Positions 33,546 to 42,617 are shown, counted from the stretch's first letter. The stretch is DNA of 64,000 nt from Desulfoprunum benzoelyticum (GCF_014201505.1 NZ_JACHEO010000001.1:372001-436000); one strand, 5' to 3'. Made by a program: numbers and translations. The notes: generated from the letters alone by a model not told the origin.

Positions 33546-34598
33546 TCACTGATCCTCTTTGTTCCGGCCCAGCAGCTGGGCCAGTTCCTTTTTCAACTCC
33601 CTGACCTCGGCGTAGAGCGCGGGCAGCTTGACAAAGAGCGCCGCCGACTTGGTCCATTTGCGGATCGGGATCGCCGGATAGCCGCCGATCATCGTCCCCG
33701 CCGGCTGGTTGTCGTGGACCCCGCTGCCGGCCGCGACCATCACCCGGTCGTCGAGATGGATATGGCCCTTGACCCCGGCCTTGCCGCCCAACACGACATT
33801 GCGGCCGAGAGTCGTCGAGCCGGCGATCCCCGCCTGGGCGACGAGGATCGAGTTCTCGCCGACAACGACATTATGGCCGATCTGCACCAGATTGTCGATC
33901 TTGACCCCGGACTTGATCCAGGTGACGCCGTAGGCGGCCCGGTCGACGCAGGTGTTGGCGCCGATCTCGACATCGTCGTCGATCCGGACGATGCCGACCT
34001 GGGGCCGCTTGACATGGCAGCCGCGCTCATCGGTGGCGAAACCGAAACCGTCGGACCCGACTACGACGCCGGGGTGGATGATGACCCTGGAGCCGATCAG
34101 CGATCCCGTGGAGACCACGGCATTGGCCTTGATGATCGTTCCCTCGCCGATTGTCACATCATCGCCGATCACGACTCCGGCCTCGATCCGGACCCGGGGG
34201 CCGATCCTGACCCGGTCGCCGATCACCGCCAGCGGGGCGATGCTGACCGCAGCATCGATCCGGCAGTCGCGACCGACATGGGCCCGGGGATGGATGCCGT
34301 CGGCCTGAAACGGCGTCGCCAGGAAGGCGCTGTGGATGATCGCCCCGGCCAGGTTCGGGTCCTTGACCCGGATCACGGTGACCCCGGGCAGATCGCCGAC
34401 ATTCAGCGGCACCAGAAAGGCCGCGGCCCGGCTCGCCTTCAGGGAATCGACCTTCGCCTTGTTGACCAGAAACGAGATCTCGTTCGGGCCGGCGGCCTCG
34501 AGCGGGGCGAAACCGCTGACCTCCAACTCGGCCTCGCCGGCCACGGTCCCTTCGACCAGCCGGGCCAGCTCTTCTATTTTCATCGCTTGGATACTCAT
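33546..34598 (-). CDS. lpxD: UDP-3-O-acylglucosamine N-acyltransferase LpxD
   Basis: 350 residues. An N-terminal uridine-binding domain (about 1-100, KIEELARLVEGTVAGEAELEVSG), a hexapeptide beta-helix (about 105-300) with the catalytic His in VQIGHNVVVGEN, and a C-terminal coil (AEVRELKKELAQL). LpxD adds the second, N-linked 3-hydroxyacyl chain in lipid A synthesis. I chose the ATG at 34598. A second Met 15 nt downstream is possible. It follows namZ by 44 nt. Confidence 0.96.
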   Translation of the reverse strand: MSIQAMKIEELARLVEGTVAGEAELEVSGFAPLEAAGPNEISFLVNKAKVDSLKASRAAAFLVPLNVGDLPGVTVIRVKDPNLAGAIIHSAFLATPFQADGIHPRAHVGRDCRIDAAVSIAPLAVIGDRVRIGPRVRIEAGVVIGDDVTIGEGTIIKANAVVSTGSLIGSRVIIHPGVVVGSDGFGFATDERGCHVKRPQVGIVRIDDDVEIGANTCVDRAAYGVTWIKSGVKIDNLVQIGHNVVVGENSILVAQAGIAGSTTLGRNVVLGGKAGVKGHIHLDDRVMVAAGSGVHDNQPAGTMIGGYPAIPIRKWTKSAALFVKLPALYAEVRELKKELAQLLGRNKEDQ

Positions 34599-34642
34599 GT
34601 TGTCACCGATCAGGAAGAGTACAGGGTGCTCCTCATGCACGC

Positions 34643-35812
34643 TCAGTAATAGAGAAAATACTGCCGCCGCAACTGCTCGAACGCCTCGAGTTCCCGGCTC
34701 CAGCCCTCTTCAAGCGCCAGGACCGGCGTCCCGGCCTCGAGTTGCCGGCGGACCTCCGCGTCTCCCAGAATCAGATCCATCGGCAGGCGTTCGAATTCAT
34801 ATTCATAGGGAGGCTGTTTATAGTGAAACTCGTCGGGATACAACTGGAAAACGGCCTGCAGCAGGGCCAGACTCGTCCGGTACGGCCTGAAGGCCTCGGC
34901 ATCGGTCACGTGGAACTGAAAACCGGCACAGGCCTGCTGCGCCCATTTGCCCGAGGTCGGCTCGAACACCAGGGGGCGGAGGCAACAGCCGGGCAGCGGG
35001 GTCGCCTCCAGGGCGGCGAGGATCCGCCGGCAATCCCAGTACGGGGCGCCGACCAGTTCGAAGGGCAGGGTCGTCCCCCGCCCCTCCGAGACGTTGGTCC
35101 CCTCCCAGACCACCTGGCCGGGGTAGACCAGGGCCGTCTCCGGGGTCGGCATATTGGGCGAGGGGAAGACCCAGGGAAAACCGGTGTCGCGGAACCGCAT
35201 CGACCGTTGCCATCCCCGCATCGGCACGACCTCGAGATCGCAGCCGAGCCCCGCCTCGCCGTTGACCAGCAGCGCCAGCTCGCCGAAGGTCAGACCATGG
35301 CGCATCGGCAGCGGATAGAGGCCGACGAAGGAGGCGCATTCCGGGCGCAGGATATTGCCTTCGACCGCCGCCCCTCCCGTCGGGTTGGGCCGGTCGAGGA
35401 CGACGACCCGGATGCCGCGGCGGGCGGCCTCCTCCAGGCAGTAGGCCATGGTGTAGAGGAAGGTATAGACCCGGGTGCCGACATCGACCAGATCGATCAG
35501 CAGGACGTCGATCCTCTCGAACATCTCTGGCGTCGGTCGGCGGCTGTCGCCGTAAAGGCTGAAGAGCGGCAGCCCGGTCTCATCATCGACGGCATGATCC
35601 GACTCGACCATGTTGTCCTGCTTCTCCGCGAAAAAACCGTGCTGCGGCGAAAAGAGGCAGGTCAACCCCCGGCCGAAACGCTGCTGCAGCAGCAGCCGGG
35701 CGTGACGGAGGCGCCGGTCGGTCGAGGCCTGGTTGGACAGCAGGCCCAGCCGCCGACCGGCGAGAGATCGGTCGCCTCCGGCCAGTAAGTGTTCAAGTCC
35801 GATATCGATCAT
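34643..35812 (-). CDS. namZ: NamZ-like exo-beta-N-acetylmuramidase (DUF1343 family)
   Basis: 389 residues, no signal peptide seen. DUF1343 hallmarks are GLLSNQASTDR, LFSPQHGFFAEKQDNM, SLYGDSRRPTPEMFERIDVLLIDLVDVGTRVYTFLYTM, VLDRPNP and SPNMPTPETALVYPG. Family members (NamZ, GH171) release MurNAc from the non-reducing end of murein fragments. Lack of an obvious export signal suggests it acts on internalised muropeptides, which fits the amgK- and murU-like genes in the same unit. It is the first gene after a clear promoter (35864-35892). Confidence 0.85.
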   Translation of the reverse strand: MIDIGLEHLLAGGDRSLAGRRLGLLSNQASTDRRLRHARLLLQQRFGRGLTCLFSPQHGFFAEKQDNMVESDHAVDDETGLPLFSLYGDSRRPTPEMFERIDVLLIDLVDVGTRVYTFLYTMAYCLEEAARRGIRVVVLDRPNPTGGAAVEGNILRPECASFVGLYPLPMRHGLTFGELALLVNGEAGLGCDLEVVPMRGWQRSMRFRDTGFPWVFPSPNMPTPETALVYPGQVVWEGTNVSEGRGTTLPFELVGAPYWDCRRILAALEATPLPGCCLRPLVFEPTSGKWAQQACAGFQFHVTDAEAFRPYRTSLALLQAVFQLYPDEFHYKQPPYEYEFERLPMDLILGDAEVRRQLEAGTPVLALEEGWSRELEAFEQLRRQYFLYY

Positions 35813-35863
35813 GATTGATGCTTAACGAATGAGGGAGAGCCACAAAGTTCGCAGAAGACTGCC

Positions 35864-35892
35864 ATAGTAGCTGGCACCGGGGAAAAAGTCAA
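35864..35892 (-). promoter_or_regulatory. sigma70-type promoter for the namZ-lpx-murU-amgK-der unit
   Basis: On the minus strand TTGACT (35887-35892), a 17-bp spacer and TACTAT (35864-35869). The predicted start is near 35857, 45 nt before the namZ ATG. It lies after the stop of the glycosidase-like gene, so the two units can be transcribed independently. Confidence 0.65.
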
Positions 35893-35925
35893 AAGCCGGG
35901 TTGAGCGAAGGCTGCCTCCGACCTC

Positions 35926-37203
35926 TCAGGGATCAGGGGTCAGCGGTGAATCCTGATGATCGCCGAAGAGGTAGCGGACGGTCTCGGGAATATTCCCCTT
36001 CGGGGCCATGGTATTGGTTTCAGGGACGATTTCGAAGATGCCGAACCACTCTTCCGGATCCTGGCGCTCATGGCGGGTGGCATCGGTCGGGTCCTCGCCG
36101 CTCTTCCACCACTCGTCGTGGAGCTGGAAAAAGACCAGACCGGCGAATTTCTCCCGCCCCCAGGCGGTGCGGAGATCGTTCCACACTGCCCGGTAGGTGT
36201 CCGGCACATCCTCGACCCGGTGGCCGCCGAAGCCGGGGACCCAGGCTTTGGGCTCGAAGGGTGAGGTCGACAGGCCGACCTGGGTGATCAGGATCGGTTT
36301 TCCGGCATTGGCCGCCAGGTCTTCGAGATAGCCCTGGTATGTCGACCCGGTGATCGAACCGGGGGGCGAGGTCCGGACCCCGCGGGCATAGGTGTAGACG
36401 TTGAGGCAGATGAGGTCGCCGATATCGGGGGTGATCATATGCTCCCGGGGAACCTCGAGGTCGGGGCGGTCGCCGATCGGACCGATATGGGTCCAGCTGG
36501 TGTGGCAGTAGAGATGGCGGCGGCCGTAGCGTTGCAGTTCGTACTCCATCGCCCCGTCGATCAGGCGGGCCAGGGCGATCTCGGTCGGGGTGCGGTTGCG
36601 GACGACGACATGGCGGCCGGTGAAGTCCCGGACATCGGGGTGGCGGCTATTGGTCCGCATCACCGCATCGGCCTGGAGCTCGTCGCCGACCGAGAAGAAC
36701 ACCAGGCGGTCGGGGCGGCCGACGGCATAGGTGTGATCGATGACTTCGTAGATCTGGGTCAGGGTCTTGTTGAGGAACTGCTCGTCGAGGAAGTCCTCCT
36801 CGTAGGCCCAGACCCAGATATCCTGGCCGTACAGCAGGTCGGTCCTGTCCAGCTCCTCGAAAAATCTGGCCGGCAGCTTCAGCGGAAAGACATGGATGTA
36901 ATTGAGCCCGAGGTCGCGCATCAGCGGCACATGCTCGGCATAGCGGTGATCGTTGCCGGGGGCGGCCCCATAGATCGGGGTCTCTCCCGGCAGATAGGGG
37001 GAGTAGCCGATCCCCTTGAGAAAGACCGGGGCCTTGCCGCGCGCAAGGTCGATAATCGACGTGCCCTTGACGACAAACCGTTGCGGCGCCGGAGTGTCGG
37101 CCGTCAGCGCCGAGGTCTTGACCGTGGCGGAGCCGTCGGCTGCCGCCCGCAGCGGCACGAGGAGAAAAAACAGGGCCAGAAGCAGAAATAAGTTCGGATG
37201 CAT
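35926..37203 (-). CDS. exported TIM-barrel glycoside hydrolase/transglycosylase-like protein
   Basis: 425 residues with a signal peptide (about 1-22). FLKGIGYSPYLPGETPIYG and MRDLGLNYIHVF resemble the first strands of clan GH-A barrels such as GH2 and GH72. In the expected acid/base position it has SVGDELQ (Glu175). At the nucleophile strand, where TE-x-G is usual, it reads LITQVGLSTSPF, with Gln308 in place of Glu. It may therefore use another residue, bind without cleaving, or belong to a divergent family. It is divergent from the LtaS-like gene (208 bp), so both may act on the same envelope glycan. ATG at 37203. Confidence 0.6.
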   Translation of the reverse strand: MHPNLFLLLALFFLLVPLRAAADGSATVKTSALTADTPAPQRFVVKGTSIIDLARGKAPVFLKGIGYSPYLPGETPIYGAAPGNDHRYAEHVPLMRDLGLNYIHVFPLKLPARFFEELDRTDLLYGQDIWVWAYEEDFLDEQFLNKTLTQIYEVIDHTYAVGRPDRLVFFSVGDELQADAVMRTNSRHPDVRDFTGRHVVVRNRTPTEIALARLIDGAMEYELQRYGRRHLYCHTSWTHIGPIGDRPDLEVPREHMITPDIGDLICLNVYTYARGVRTSPPGSITGSTYQGYLEDLAANAGKPILITQVGLSTSPFEPKAWVPGFGGHRVEDVPDTYRAVWNDLRTAWGREKFAGLVFFQLHDEWWKSGEDPTDATRHERQDPEEWFGIFEIVPETNTMAPKGNIPETVRYLFGDHQDSPLTPDP

Positions 37204-37331
37204 GCGGAGAACCTGTCGGATCCCGGCCACTGACCGTGCGCAGTTGCCGGATTGGTTAGAGGATGGCAGATAGTATCAGGAAATTTCGAGAGCGTCCACC
37301 ACGATGACCGGCAACCGCCTGGATTCTTCGT

Positions 37332-37365
37332 CCTTATCGCTTTTTTTCCTTGATAAGGTTATAAT
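37332..37365 (+). promoter_or_regulatory. hairpin and perfect -10 element before the LtaS-like gene
   Basis: CCTTATC (37332-37338) and GATAAGG (37352-37358) form 7-bp arms around a T-rich 13-nt loop. TATAAT follows at 37360-37365. No good -35 is visible at the proper spacing, so the inverted repeat may be an activator site. Confidence 0.4.
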
Positions 37366-37411
37366 AATCGGTTTTTACCGACCAATTGGCTTTAGAACGA
37401 GGACCAAGGTT

Positions 37412-39550
37412 GTGAACAACAAGATTTTCCTTATCATTCCGGCAATTCCAAGCTTTCTCCCATTCTTCTGGCGGCTGTTCCGGCACGGCCTGGGGGAACC
37501 GGCCGGACTGCTGTCCGACAGCGCCATCGGCCTCGCCGTCTACCTGCTCGCCATCTCCAGCCCCCGCCTTCTGCGCCTCGTCCTGCTCCTGCTCTGGGCC
37601 CTGTTCCAGGCCGGATCGCAGGAACTGTATGCGGCGATGCAGCGGCTGCCGTCGTGGCAGGACCTGCAGTACCTCACCGATCCCAACTTCATCGGCAACA
37701 GCGCCGCCGGGCTGCACCTGACCTATCCGGTTTTCACGGCGCTGCTGGTCGTTGCCGCGATCGTCGCCAGCTTGGTCCGAGTCCGCCGCCCGCGCCTTTC
37801 CGTTCTGCTGCCGGGAGCGGTCTTCGTGGTCCTGCTCCTCGTCGCCCAGGGTTATCTCAGCCGGCAACTCAACGACAGGAGCATCGCCGCCCGCTTCAAC
37901 CCGCTGCACTGGTTCATCAGCGACGCCGCCGCAACCTCGTTCTTGCCGAAGCCGGCGGAGCTGACGGCCGCCGACCTGCCCCCTTCCCTCCGCCGCCTCG
38001 ATCTCTCCGGCACCCCTCTGCTGGCCGGCAAGGGCAAGGCCAGAAACGTCCTGATCATCGCCCTCGAGGGGCTGCCCGGCCTGTACCTGCCGGAGATCCG
38101 CAAGGCCTTCGCCATCCCGGAGGGGCCGTACCAGATGGAAGACCTGGCGGCCGCCACCGCCGACGCCACCCTCGTTCCGGACTTCGTCGCCCACAGCCAC
38201 CAGACCATCCGCGGCCTCTACTCGATGCTGTGCGGCGATTTCAGCAAATTTTCCTACGACATGTCGAAGGCCTTCGAGCTCCAGTTCAATCCGCAGCAGG
38301 CCCGGCAATGCCTGCCGGCCCAGCTGGCCGCCAACGGCTGGGACACCCACTACCTCCAGGCGGCGGGGCTGTCGTTCATGGGCAAGGACCAGGTCATGCC
38401 CAACGTCGGCTTCCAGCAGGTCCACGGCAACGAGTGGTTCACCGAACCGGACCCCTACCCCTTCATGTGGGGCAAGACCGACCCGGTCTTCTTCCGCGGC
38501 GCCCGGCAGTACATCGCCGAGCTGCGGGCCGCGGACAAGCCCTGGCTCCTCACCCTGCTGACGGTCGGCACCCACCAGCCGTACGCGGTGCCGGAGGATG
38601 TCGCCGCCCGCTACCCCAACCGGATGATCGCCACCGTCGCCATCCTCGACCAGGCGGTGGCCGATTTTCTCCAGGGAATCCGGGCCGACGGGGTCCTCGA
38701 CGATACCCTGGTGCTCATCACCTCCGACGAATCGCACGGCGACACTATCGGTGAGTGGGCGAGCAGCTGGGGAATGATGGCGATCCTGGCCCCGGAAGGC
38801 CCGACTCTGCCCCGGATCAAGGCGGGCGGCTACGGCCTGGTCGACATCGAGGCCTCGGTCCTCGACTACCTCGGTCTGCCGGCGCCGGAGGCGGTCATCG
38901 GCCGCAGCATGTTCCGCGACTATCGACAGCCGCGGGAGATGGTGTCCTACACCAACAGCAAGCTGCGCTGGCAGACGAGTGACGGCAGAAGGTTCGAGTG
39001 TTCCCGCAGCGGCGGCTGCACCGTCGGCGCCGCGACCAGCCTCATCGGCCCGCCGCCGCAGGATTTCAGCCACGACGACGGCAACAACGGCCCGCGGCTG
39101 TTCGCCCTCGCCGCCGTCCTCGACCACAAGCTCGCCAGCCGGGAGAAGTCGCAGCTGCTGCGCTTCGCCAACGGCGAAATCCGCCGCTTGCCGGAAAAAA
39201 TCGTCAACGAGTGGACCGACAATCTTGCCGGGGCCCAGTATCTCGATTTTCCGGCCGGGTCGAAGGTCCACGTGTCGATCCGGGTCAAGGCCCTCAAGGC
39301 CTCGGCAAAGGGGATCCGGCTCCAGCTGTTCCTGCGCCAGTTCGAAAAACTGGTCGGCGGCATCGATTACCCCCCTTTCCCGGTGCTCCAGGCCGGCGAC
39401 GAGGGCAGGATCGAATTCGACATCGACAACCCCACGGCCAGACAGTCGTTCTCCTTCCATCTCGTCGGCGAGGGCGAGGATGCCGAGATCCGGCTGGAGG
39501 AATTCGACGTGACGATCAATCGCGGCACTGCAACCGAGGCCATCCTGTAA
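37412..39550 (+). CDS. LtaS-like sulfatase-family membrane phosphotransferase
   Basis: 712 residues. Several TM helices (about 1-150) are followed by an extracytoplasmic alkaline-phosphatase-superfamily domain. NVLIIALEGLPG carries a metal-binding Glu219, SHQTIRGLYSMLCG the candidate nucleophile Thr265, GTHQPY a substrate His, and ITSDESHGD the Asp/His metal ligands (about 439-442). A C-terminal region of about 180 residues looks like an added beta domain. Relatives transfer glycerol-phosphate or phosphoethanolamine in the envelope. In this diderm the substrate is unknown. I chose the GTG at 37412 with GAGG 8 nt upstream. Earlier codons are intergenic. Confidence 0.75.
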   Translation: MNNKIFLIIPAIPSFLPFFWRLFRHGLGEPAGLLSDSAIGLAVYLLAISSPRLLRLVLLLLWALFQAGSQELYAAMQRLPSWQDLQYLTDPNFIGNSAAGLHLTYPVFTALLVVAAIVASLVRVRRPRLSVLLPGAVFVVLLLVAQGYLSRQLNDRSIAARFNPLHWFISDAAATSFLPKPAELTAADLPPSLRRLDLSGTPLLAGKGKARNVLIIALEGLPGLYLPEIRKAFAIPEGPYQMEDLAAATADATLVPDFVAHSHQTIRGLYSMLCGDFSKFSYDMSKAFELQFNPQQARQCLPAQLAANGWDTHYLQAAGLSFMGKDQVMPNVGFQQVHGNEWFTEPDPYPFMWGKTDPVFFRGARQYIAELRAADKPWLLTLLTVGTHQPYAVPEDVAARYPNRMIATVAILDQAVADFLQGIRADGVLDDTLVLITSDESHGDTIGEWASSWGMMAILAPEGPTLPRIKAGGYGLVDIEASVLDYLGLPAPEAVIGRSMFRDYRQPREMVSYTNSKLRWQTSDGRRFECSRSGGCTVGAATSLIGPPPQDFSHDDGNNGPRLFALAAVLDHKLASREKSQLLRFANGEIRRLPEKIVNEWTDNLAGAQYLDFPAGSKVHVSIRVKALKASAKGIRLQLFLRQFEKLVGGIDYPPFPVLQAGDEGRIEFDIDNPTARQSFSFHLVGEGEDAEIRLEEFDVTINRGTATEAIL

Positions 39551-39626
39551 AATCAGGTGCCGCGACCGGCGGTCCTGTGCTACAATGGTCGGCAACCCGG
39601 TTTTTCCACTCTTGCAAGGACCACAG

Positions 39627-40040
39627 ATGAACATCCTCACCTTTCTCGCTGAACAGAAGATCCTCCAGGCCATGGAGGAGCGCGATCTCAGTGACACCAG
39701 TTTCAAGTACAAGCCGCTGCCGCTGGAGGATGACAGCTTCGTCCCGGCCGAGCTGAAAATCGCCTACAAGATCCTCAAGAACGGCGGCTTCCTGCCGCCG
39801 GAGGTGGAAGAGCGCAAGGAGGTCAAACGCCTCGAGGACCTGATCACCTCCACCGAGGACGAGCACGAACGCCTGCGGCAGATGAAGAAGCTCGAGATCC
39901 TGATGATGAAGATCGACGCGAAACGGTCCTTTACCACCTCGATCAACAGTCAGCACGAATATTATCGCAATGTCGTCGAGCGGATCTCGGTCAAGAGCAA
40001 GACGCCGCCGGACAAGTCATCGACGGGCGACAAGGAATGA
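39627..40040 (+). CDS. DUF1992-family protein
   Basis: 137 residues, highly charged and helical. FLAEQKILQAMEERDL, then KYKPLPLEDDSFVPAELKIAYKILKNGGFLPPEVEERKE is the conserved core of DUF1992, also found in DNAJC28-like proteins. Bacterial function is not established. The ATG at 39627 has AAGGA upstream. It follows the LtaS-like gene by 76 nt on the same strand. The region 40041-40270 after it holds no gene. Confidence 0.85.
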   Translation: MNILTFLAEQKILQAMEERDLSDTSFKYKPLPLEDDSFVPAELKIAYKILKNGGFLPPEVEERKEVKRLEDLITSTEDEHERLRQMKKLEILMMKIDAKRSFTTSINSQHEYYRNVVERISVKSKTPPDKSSTGDKE

Positions 40041-40270
40041 CCTCGGTCCCGCTCCGACGCCCCTTGTGCCGACAGACCCTGCACCGGGCACCTCCCTGAT
40101 CTGATTGCACAACCGATCCTGCCCCCGGTAGCTCGATAAAAGCGGCTACGCAATTATTGACCTCCGTTATCACTGCAGTTCGATCTTGACCTTTCTCGAC
40201 TCATGTCCCATCATATTGCAACTACAGGCAAAAATTTATTCTGACAACACGTATCCACAGGAGACACGAT

Positions 40271-40903
40271 ATGAAAACAGTGGCATTCAACGGCAGTCCC
40301 AACAAGAACGGCAACACCTTCCATGCCCTGCAGATGGTGACGAAGGAACTGGAGGAGGCCGGAATCGAGACCGAGATCGTCCATGTCGGCAACAAGGCGA
40401 TCAGGGGCTGCCTGGCCTGCGGCCAGTGCATCAAAAACAAGAACGAGCGCTGCATCCAGGACGACGAGGTCAACGAGTGGATCCAGAAGATGAAGGCGGC
40501 CGACGGCATCCTCCTCGGCTCCCCGGTCCATTTCTCGGCCATCGGCGGGACGATGAAATCGTTCCTCGACCGGGCCTTCTACGTCAACGGGGTCAACGGC
40601 AACCTGCTGCGGCACAAGGTCGGCGCGGCGGTCGTCGCGGTCCGGCGGTCCGGCGGCCTGCCGGCCTTCAACCAGCTCAACAATTTCCTGTGCTACGCCG
40701 AGATGCTGCTGCCGACCTCCAACTACTGGAACGTCATCCACGGCGCCCGACCGGGCGAGGCGACGAAGGACGAGGAAGGACGGCAGATCATGCAGGTCCT
40801 TGGCCGCAACATGGCCTGGCTGATGCAGCTGGTGGCACACGGCCGCGATGCGGTTCCGGCCCCGGCGCGGGAAAACAAGATCTATATGAACTTTATCCGC
40901 TGA
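40271..40903 (+). CDS. flavodoxin-fold NAD(P)H-dependent FMN reductase with a Cys motif
   Basis: 210 residues. FNGSPNKNGNTFHAL is the FMN-phosphate loop and GSPVHFSAIGGTMKSFLDRAFY the flavin-ring segment. GCLACGQCIKNKNERC (Cys near 47, 50, 53 and 62) is the Cys-rich insert of iron-sulfur flavoproteins and related anaerobe oxidoreductases, which may hold a [4Fe-4S] cluster or active thiols. It likely uses NAD(P)H or ferredoxin to reduce a flavin or quinone-like acceptor. ATG at 40271 preceded by CAGGAG. Single gene, convergent with the dehydrogenase to the right. Confidence 0.85.
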   Translation: MKTVAFNGSPNKNGNTFHALQMVTKELEEAGIETEIVHVGNKAIRGCLACGQCIKNKNERCIQDDEVNEWIQKMKAADGILLGSPVHFSAIGGTMKSFLDRAFYVNGVNGNLLRHKVGAAVVAVRRSGGLPAFNQLNNFLCYAEMLLPTSNYWNVIHGARPGEATKDEEGRQIMQVLGRNMAWLMQLVAHGRDAVPAPARENKIYMNFIR

Positions 40904-40930
40904 GCCCGGGCGCGGCCGCGAACACCGCGG

Positions 40931-41791
40931 CTACTTCACGACCTCGAACACCGCGGTAAGATCATCATCCCCCAGTCCGGCGGCGCCGGCGCGTTTGAAG
41001 GTCTCGTTGGCGATCGCGCCGCCGGGCAGCGGCTGCCGCAGCTCATCGCCGAGCAGCAGGGCCAGGCGCAGGTCCTTCTGCATGTACTTGAGCGGAAAAC
41101 TGACCGGGTACTCTTCCTGCAGCAGCATCGGCCCCTTGACCCGGAACATCGGGTTGGCCAGCGCCCCCTCGTCGAGGACCTCGAGGATCCGCTCACCGGC
41201 GAGACCGGCCTTGCGGCCGAGGGCCAGGCCCTCGCAGAAGGCCGTCATCATCCCGCCCATGATCATGTTGACGACGAGCTTCATCCGCGCCCCCTGGCCG
41301 ACGGCCCCGAGATAGTGGCTCTTCTTGCCCATGACCGCAAGCGCCGGGAGGGCCTCGTCAAACAGACTTTGATCGCCGCCGGCAAGGAAGATCAGGGTCC
41401 CGTCCTCGGCCGGTTTTCTGGTCCCCGACACCGGGGCCTCGAGAAACCGGCCGCCGCGCTCGCCCACCGCCGCGGCGATCCGCCGGGCGGTGTGGTCGTC
41501 GACCGTCGACACATCGATGTAACCGCGACCGCCGCCGATCCCCGCCAGCACCCCCTCGACGCCGAAGCAGACCTCCATCGAGGCGATCGGATCGGAGAGC
41601 ATGGCGAAGGTGATGTCGCAGGCGGCGGCGACCGCCGCCGGATTCTGCCCCTGCCGGGCCCCCAGTGCCACCAATGAGGCGCAGCGCTCGGGGTTGCGGT
41701 TCCAGACCGTCACCTCGAACCCCGCCCGCAGCAGATTGGCGGCCATGGGCCCGCCCATGATGCCGAGGCCCAGAAAACCGTATTTTGCCAT
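40931..41791 (-). CDS. beta-hydroxyacid dehydrogenase-family oxidoreductase (glyoxylate/succinic semialdehyde reductase-like)
   Basis: 286 residues. A Rossmann start YGFLGLGIMGGPMAANL and WNRNPERC give NADP preference. FLEAPVSGTRKPAEDGTLIFLAGG is the substrate segment and GQGARMKLVVNMIMG holds the catalytic Lys. The C-terminal domain is all-helical with the usual KDLRLAL. It interconverts a hydroxy acid and an oxoacid or semialdehyde. Substrate choice between glyoxylate, succinic semialdehyde and 3-hydroxyisobutyrate cannot be fixed here. ATG at 41791 with AAGGAGG upstream. It is divergent from the flavin reductase gene. Confidence 0.88.
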   Translation of the reverse strand: MAKYGFLGLGIMGGPMAANLLRAGFEVTVWNRNPERCASLVALGARQGQNPAAVAAACDITFAMLSDPIASMEVCFGVEGVLAGIGGGRGYIDVSTVDDHTARRIAAAVGERGGRFLEAPVSGTRKPAEDGTLIFLAGGDQSLFDEALPALAVMGKKSHYLGAVGQGARMKLVVNMIMGGMMTAFCEGLALGRKAGLAGERILEVLDEGALANPMFRVKGPMLLQEEYPVSFPLKYMQKDLRLALLLGDELRQPLPGGAIANETFKRAGAAGLGDDDLTAVFEVVK

Positions 41792-42033
41792 GGAGAACCT
41801 CCTTGTATTCAATAATGGTTGCCGGGCACGTCCACTCTACAGCGCCCGGAGATACGATAATCACGGACCGGCGTGGCGCCCGTGACAAGTTTTCCTATCA
41901 CCCCTTCCCCTTCCGCCGCCGCCGGCATCCCGATCATTCCAAACTTGCGCTGACGCTCCAAGTTATGTAGTTTCTCGTAGAAAACCGCTATGGCAAACCC
42001 ATCAACCTCAAATTCCAGCAGAGACAGAGGACC

Positions 42034-42534
42034 ATGAACGAACGCAACTACCTTCACCTGACCGACCAGCTGTTCGACCAGATCAAACGCGGGGCCTTTC
42101 TCACCGTCAGGGCCGGCGACGCCGTCAACACCATGACCATCGGCTGGGCCACGATCGGCTGGATCTGGCAGAAACCGATCCTGATGGTGGCAGTCCGCGA
42201 TTCCCGCCACACCTTCACCCTGCTCGAAACGATCGACAATTTCACCGTCACAATACCGACAGGGGGCGGATGTGCCAAGGCCCTGACGCTCTGCGGCACG
42301 AAATCGGGTCGGGACATGGACAAGCTCGCCGCCAGCGGCCTGCAGCTGAAGCAGGCCCGCACCACCGAATCGCCGGTTATCGATGTCGCCGGGGTCCATT
42401 ACGAGTGCCGTATCGTCTACAAATCGGCGATGGACAGCGCCTTCCTCCACCCGGAGCTCGACAAGCTCTATCCGCAGCAGGATTTCCACACCCTCTACTT
42501 CGGCGAAATCCTCAACTGTTACGAAACAGAGTAA
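42034..42534 (+). CDS. flavin reductase / FMN-binding split-barrel protein
   Basis: 166 residues. Split-barrel fold typical of the flavin reductase-like (FlaRed) family: KRGAFLTVRAGDAVNTMTIGWATIGWIWQKPILMVAVR, then NFTVTIPTG and TKSGRDMDK. Members bind FMN and pass electrons from NAD(P)H to flavin or to a partner oxygenase or sulfonate enzyme. It lies directly upstream (83 nt) of a NitT/TauT-type ABC importer, which would fit organosulfur or aromatic compound use, though no monooxygenase is present and the host looks anaerobic. Confidence 0.87.
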   Translation: MNERNYLHLTDQLFDQIKRGAFLTVRAGDAVNTMTIGWATIGWIWQKPILMVAVRDSRHTFTLLETIDNFTVTIPTGGGCAKALTLCGTKSGRDMDKLAASGLQLKQARTTESPVIDVAGVHYECRIVYKSAMDSAFLHPELDKLYPQQDFHTLYFGEILNCYETE

Positions 42535-42617
42535 ATATATCCAATTGATTTTCCGTTATATTCAGCCGCAGACCGGCAGCTGCCGACCGCCGGCAAGAGA
42601 TCATCATCGGTGCAGAT

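Noticed and set aside
31137-34649. A 1170-codon plus-strand open frame across the lpx genes
   Set aside because: It lies antisense to lpxI, lpxA, fabZ and lpxD. Its product is Asp/Arg/Gln-rich low-complexity sequence typical of antisense frames in GC-rich genes.
37334-39712. A 792-codon minus-strand frame opposite the LtaS-like gene
   Set aside because: Antisense shadow with no domain, and the plus-strand gene has clear catalytic motifs and membrane helices.
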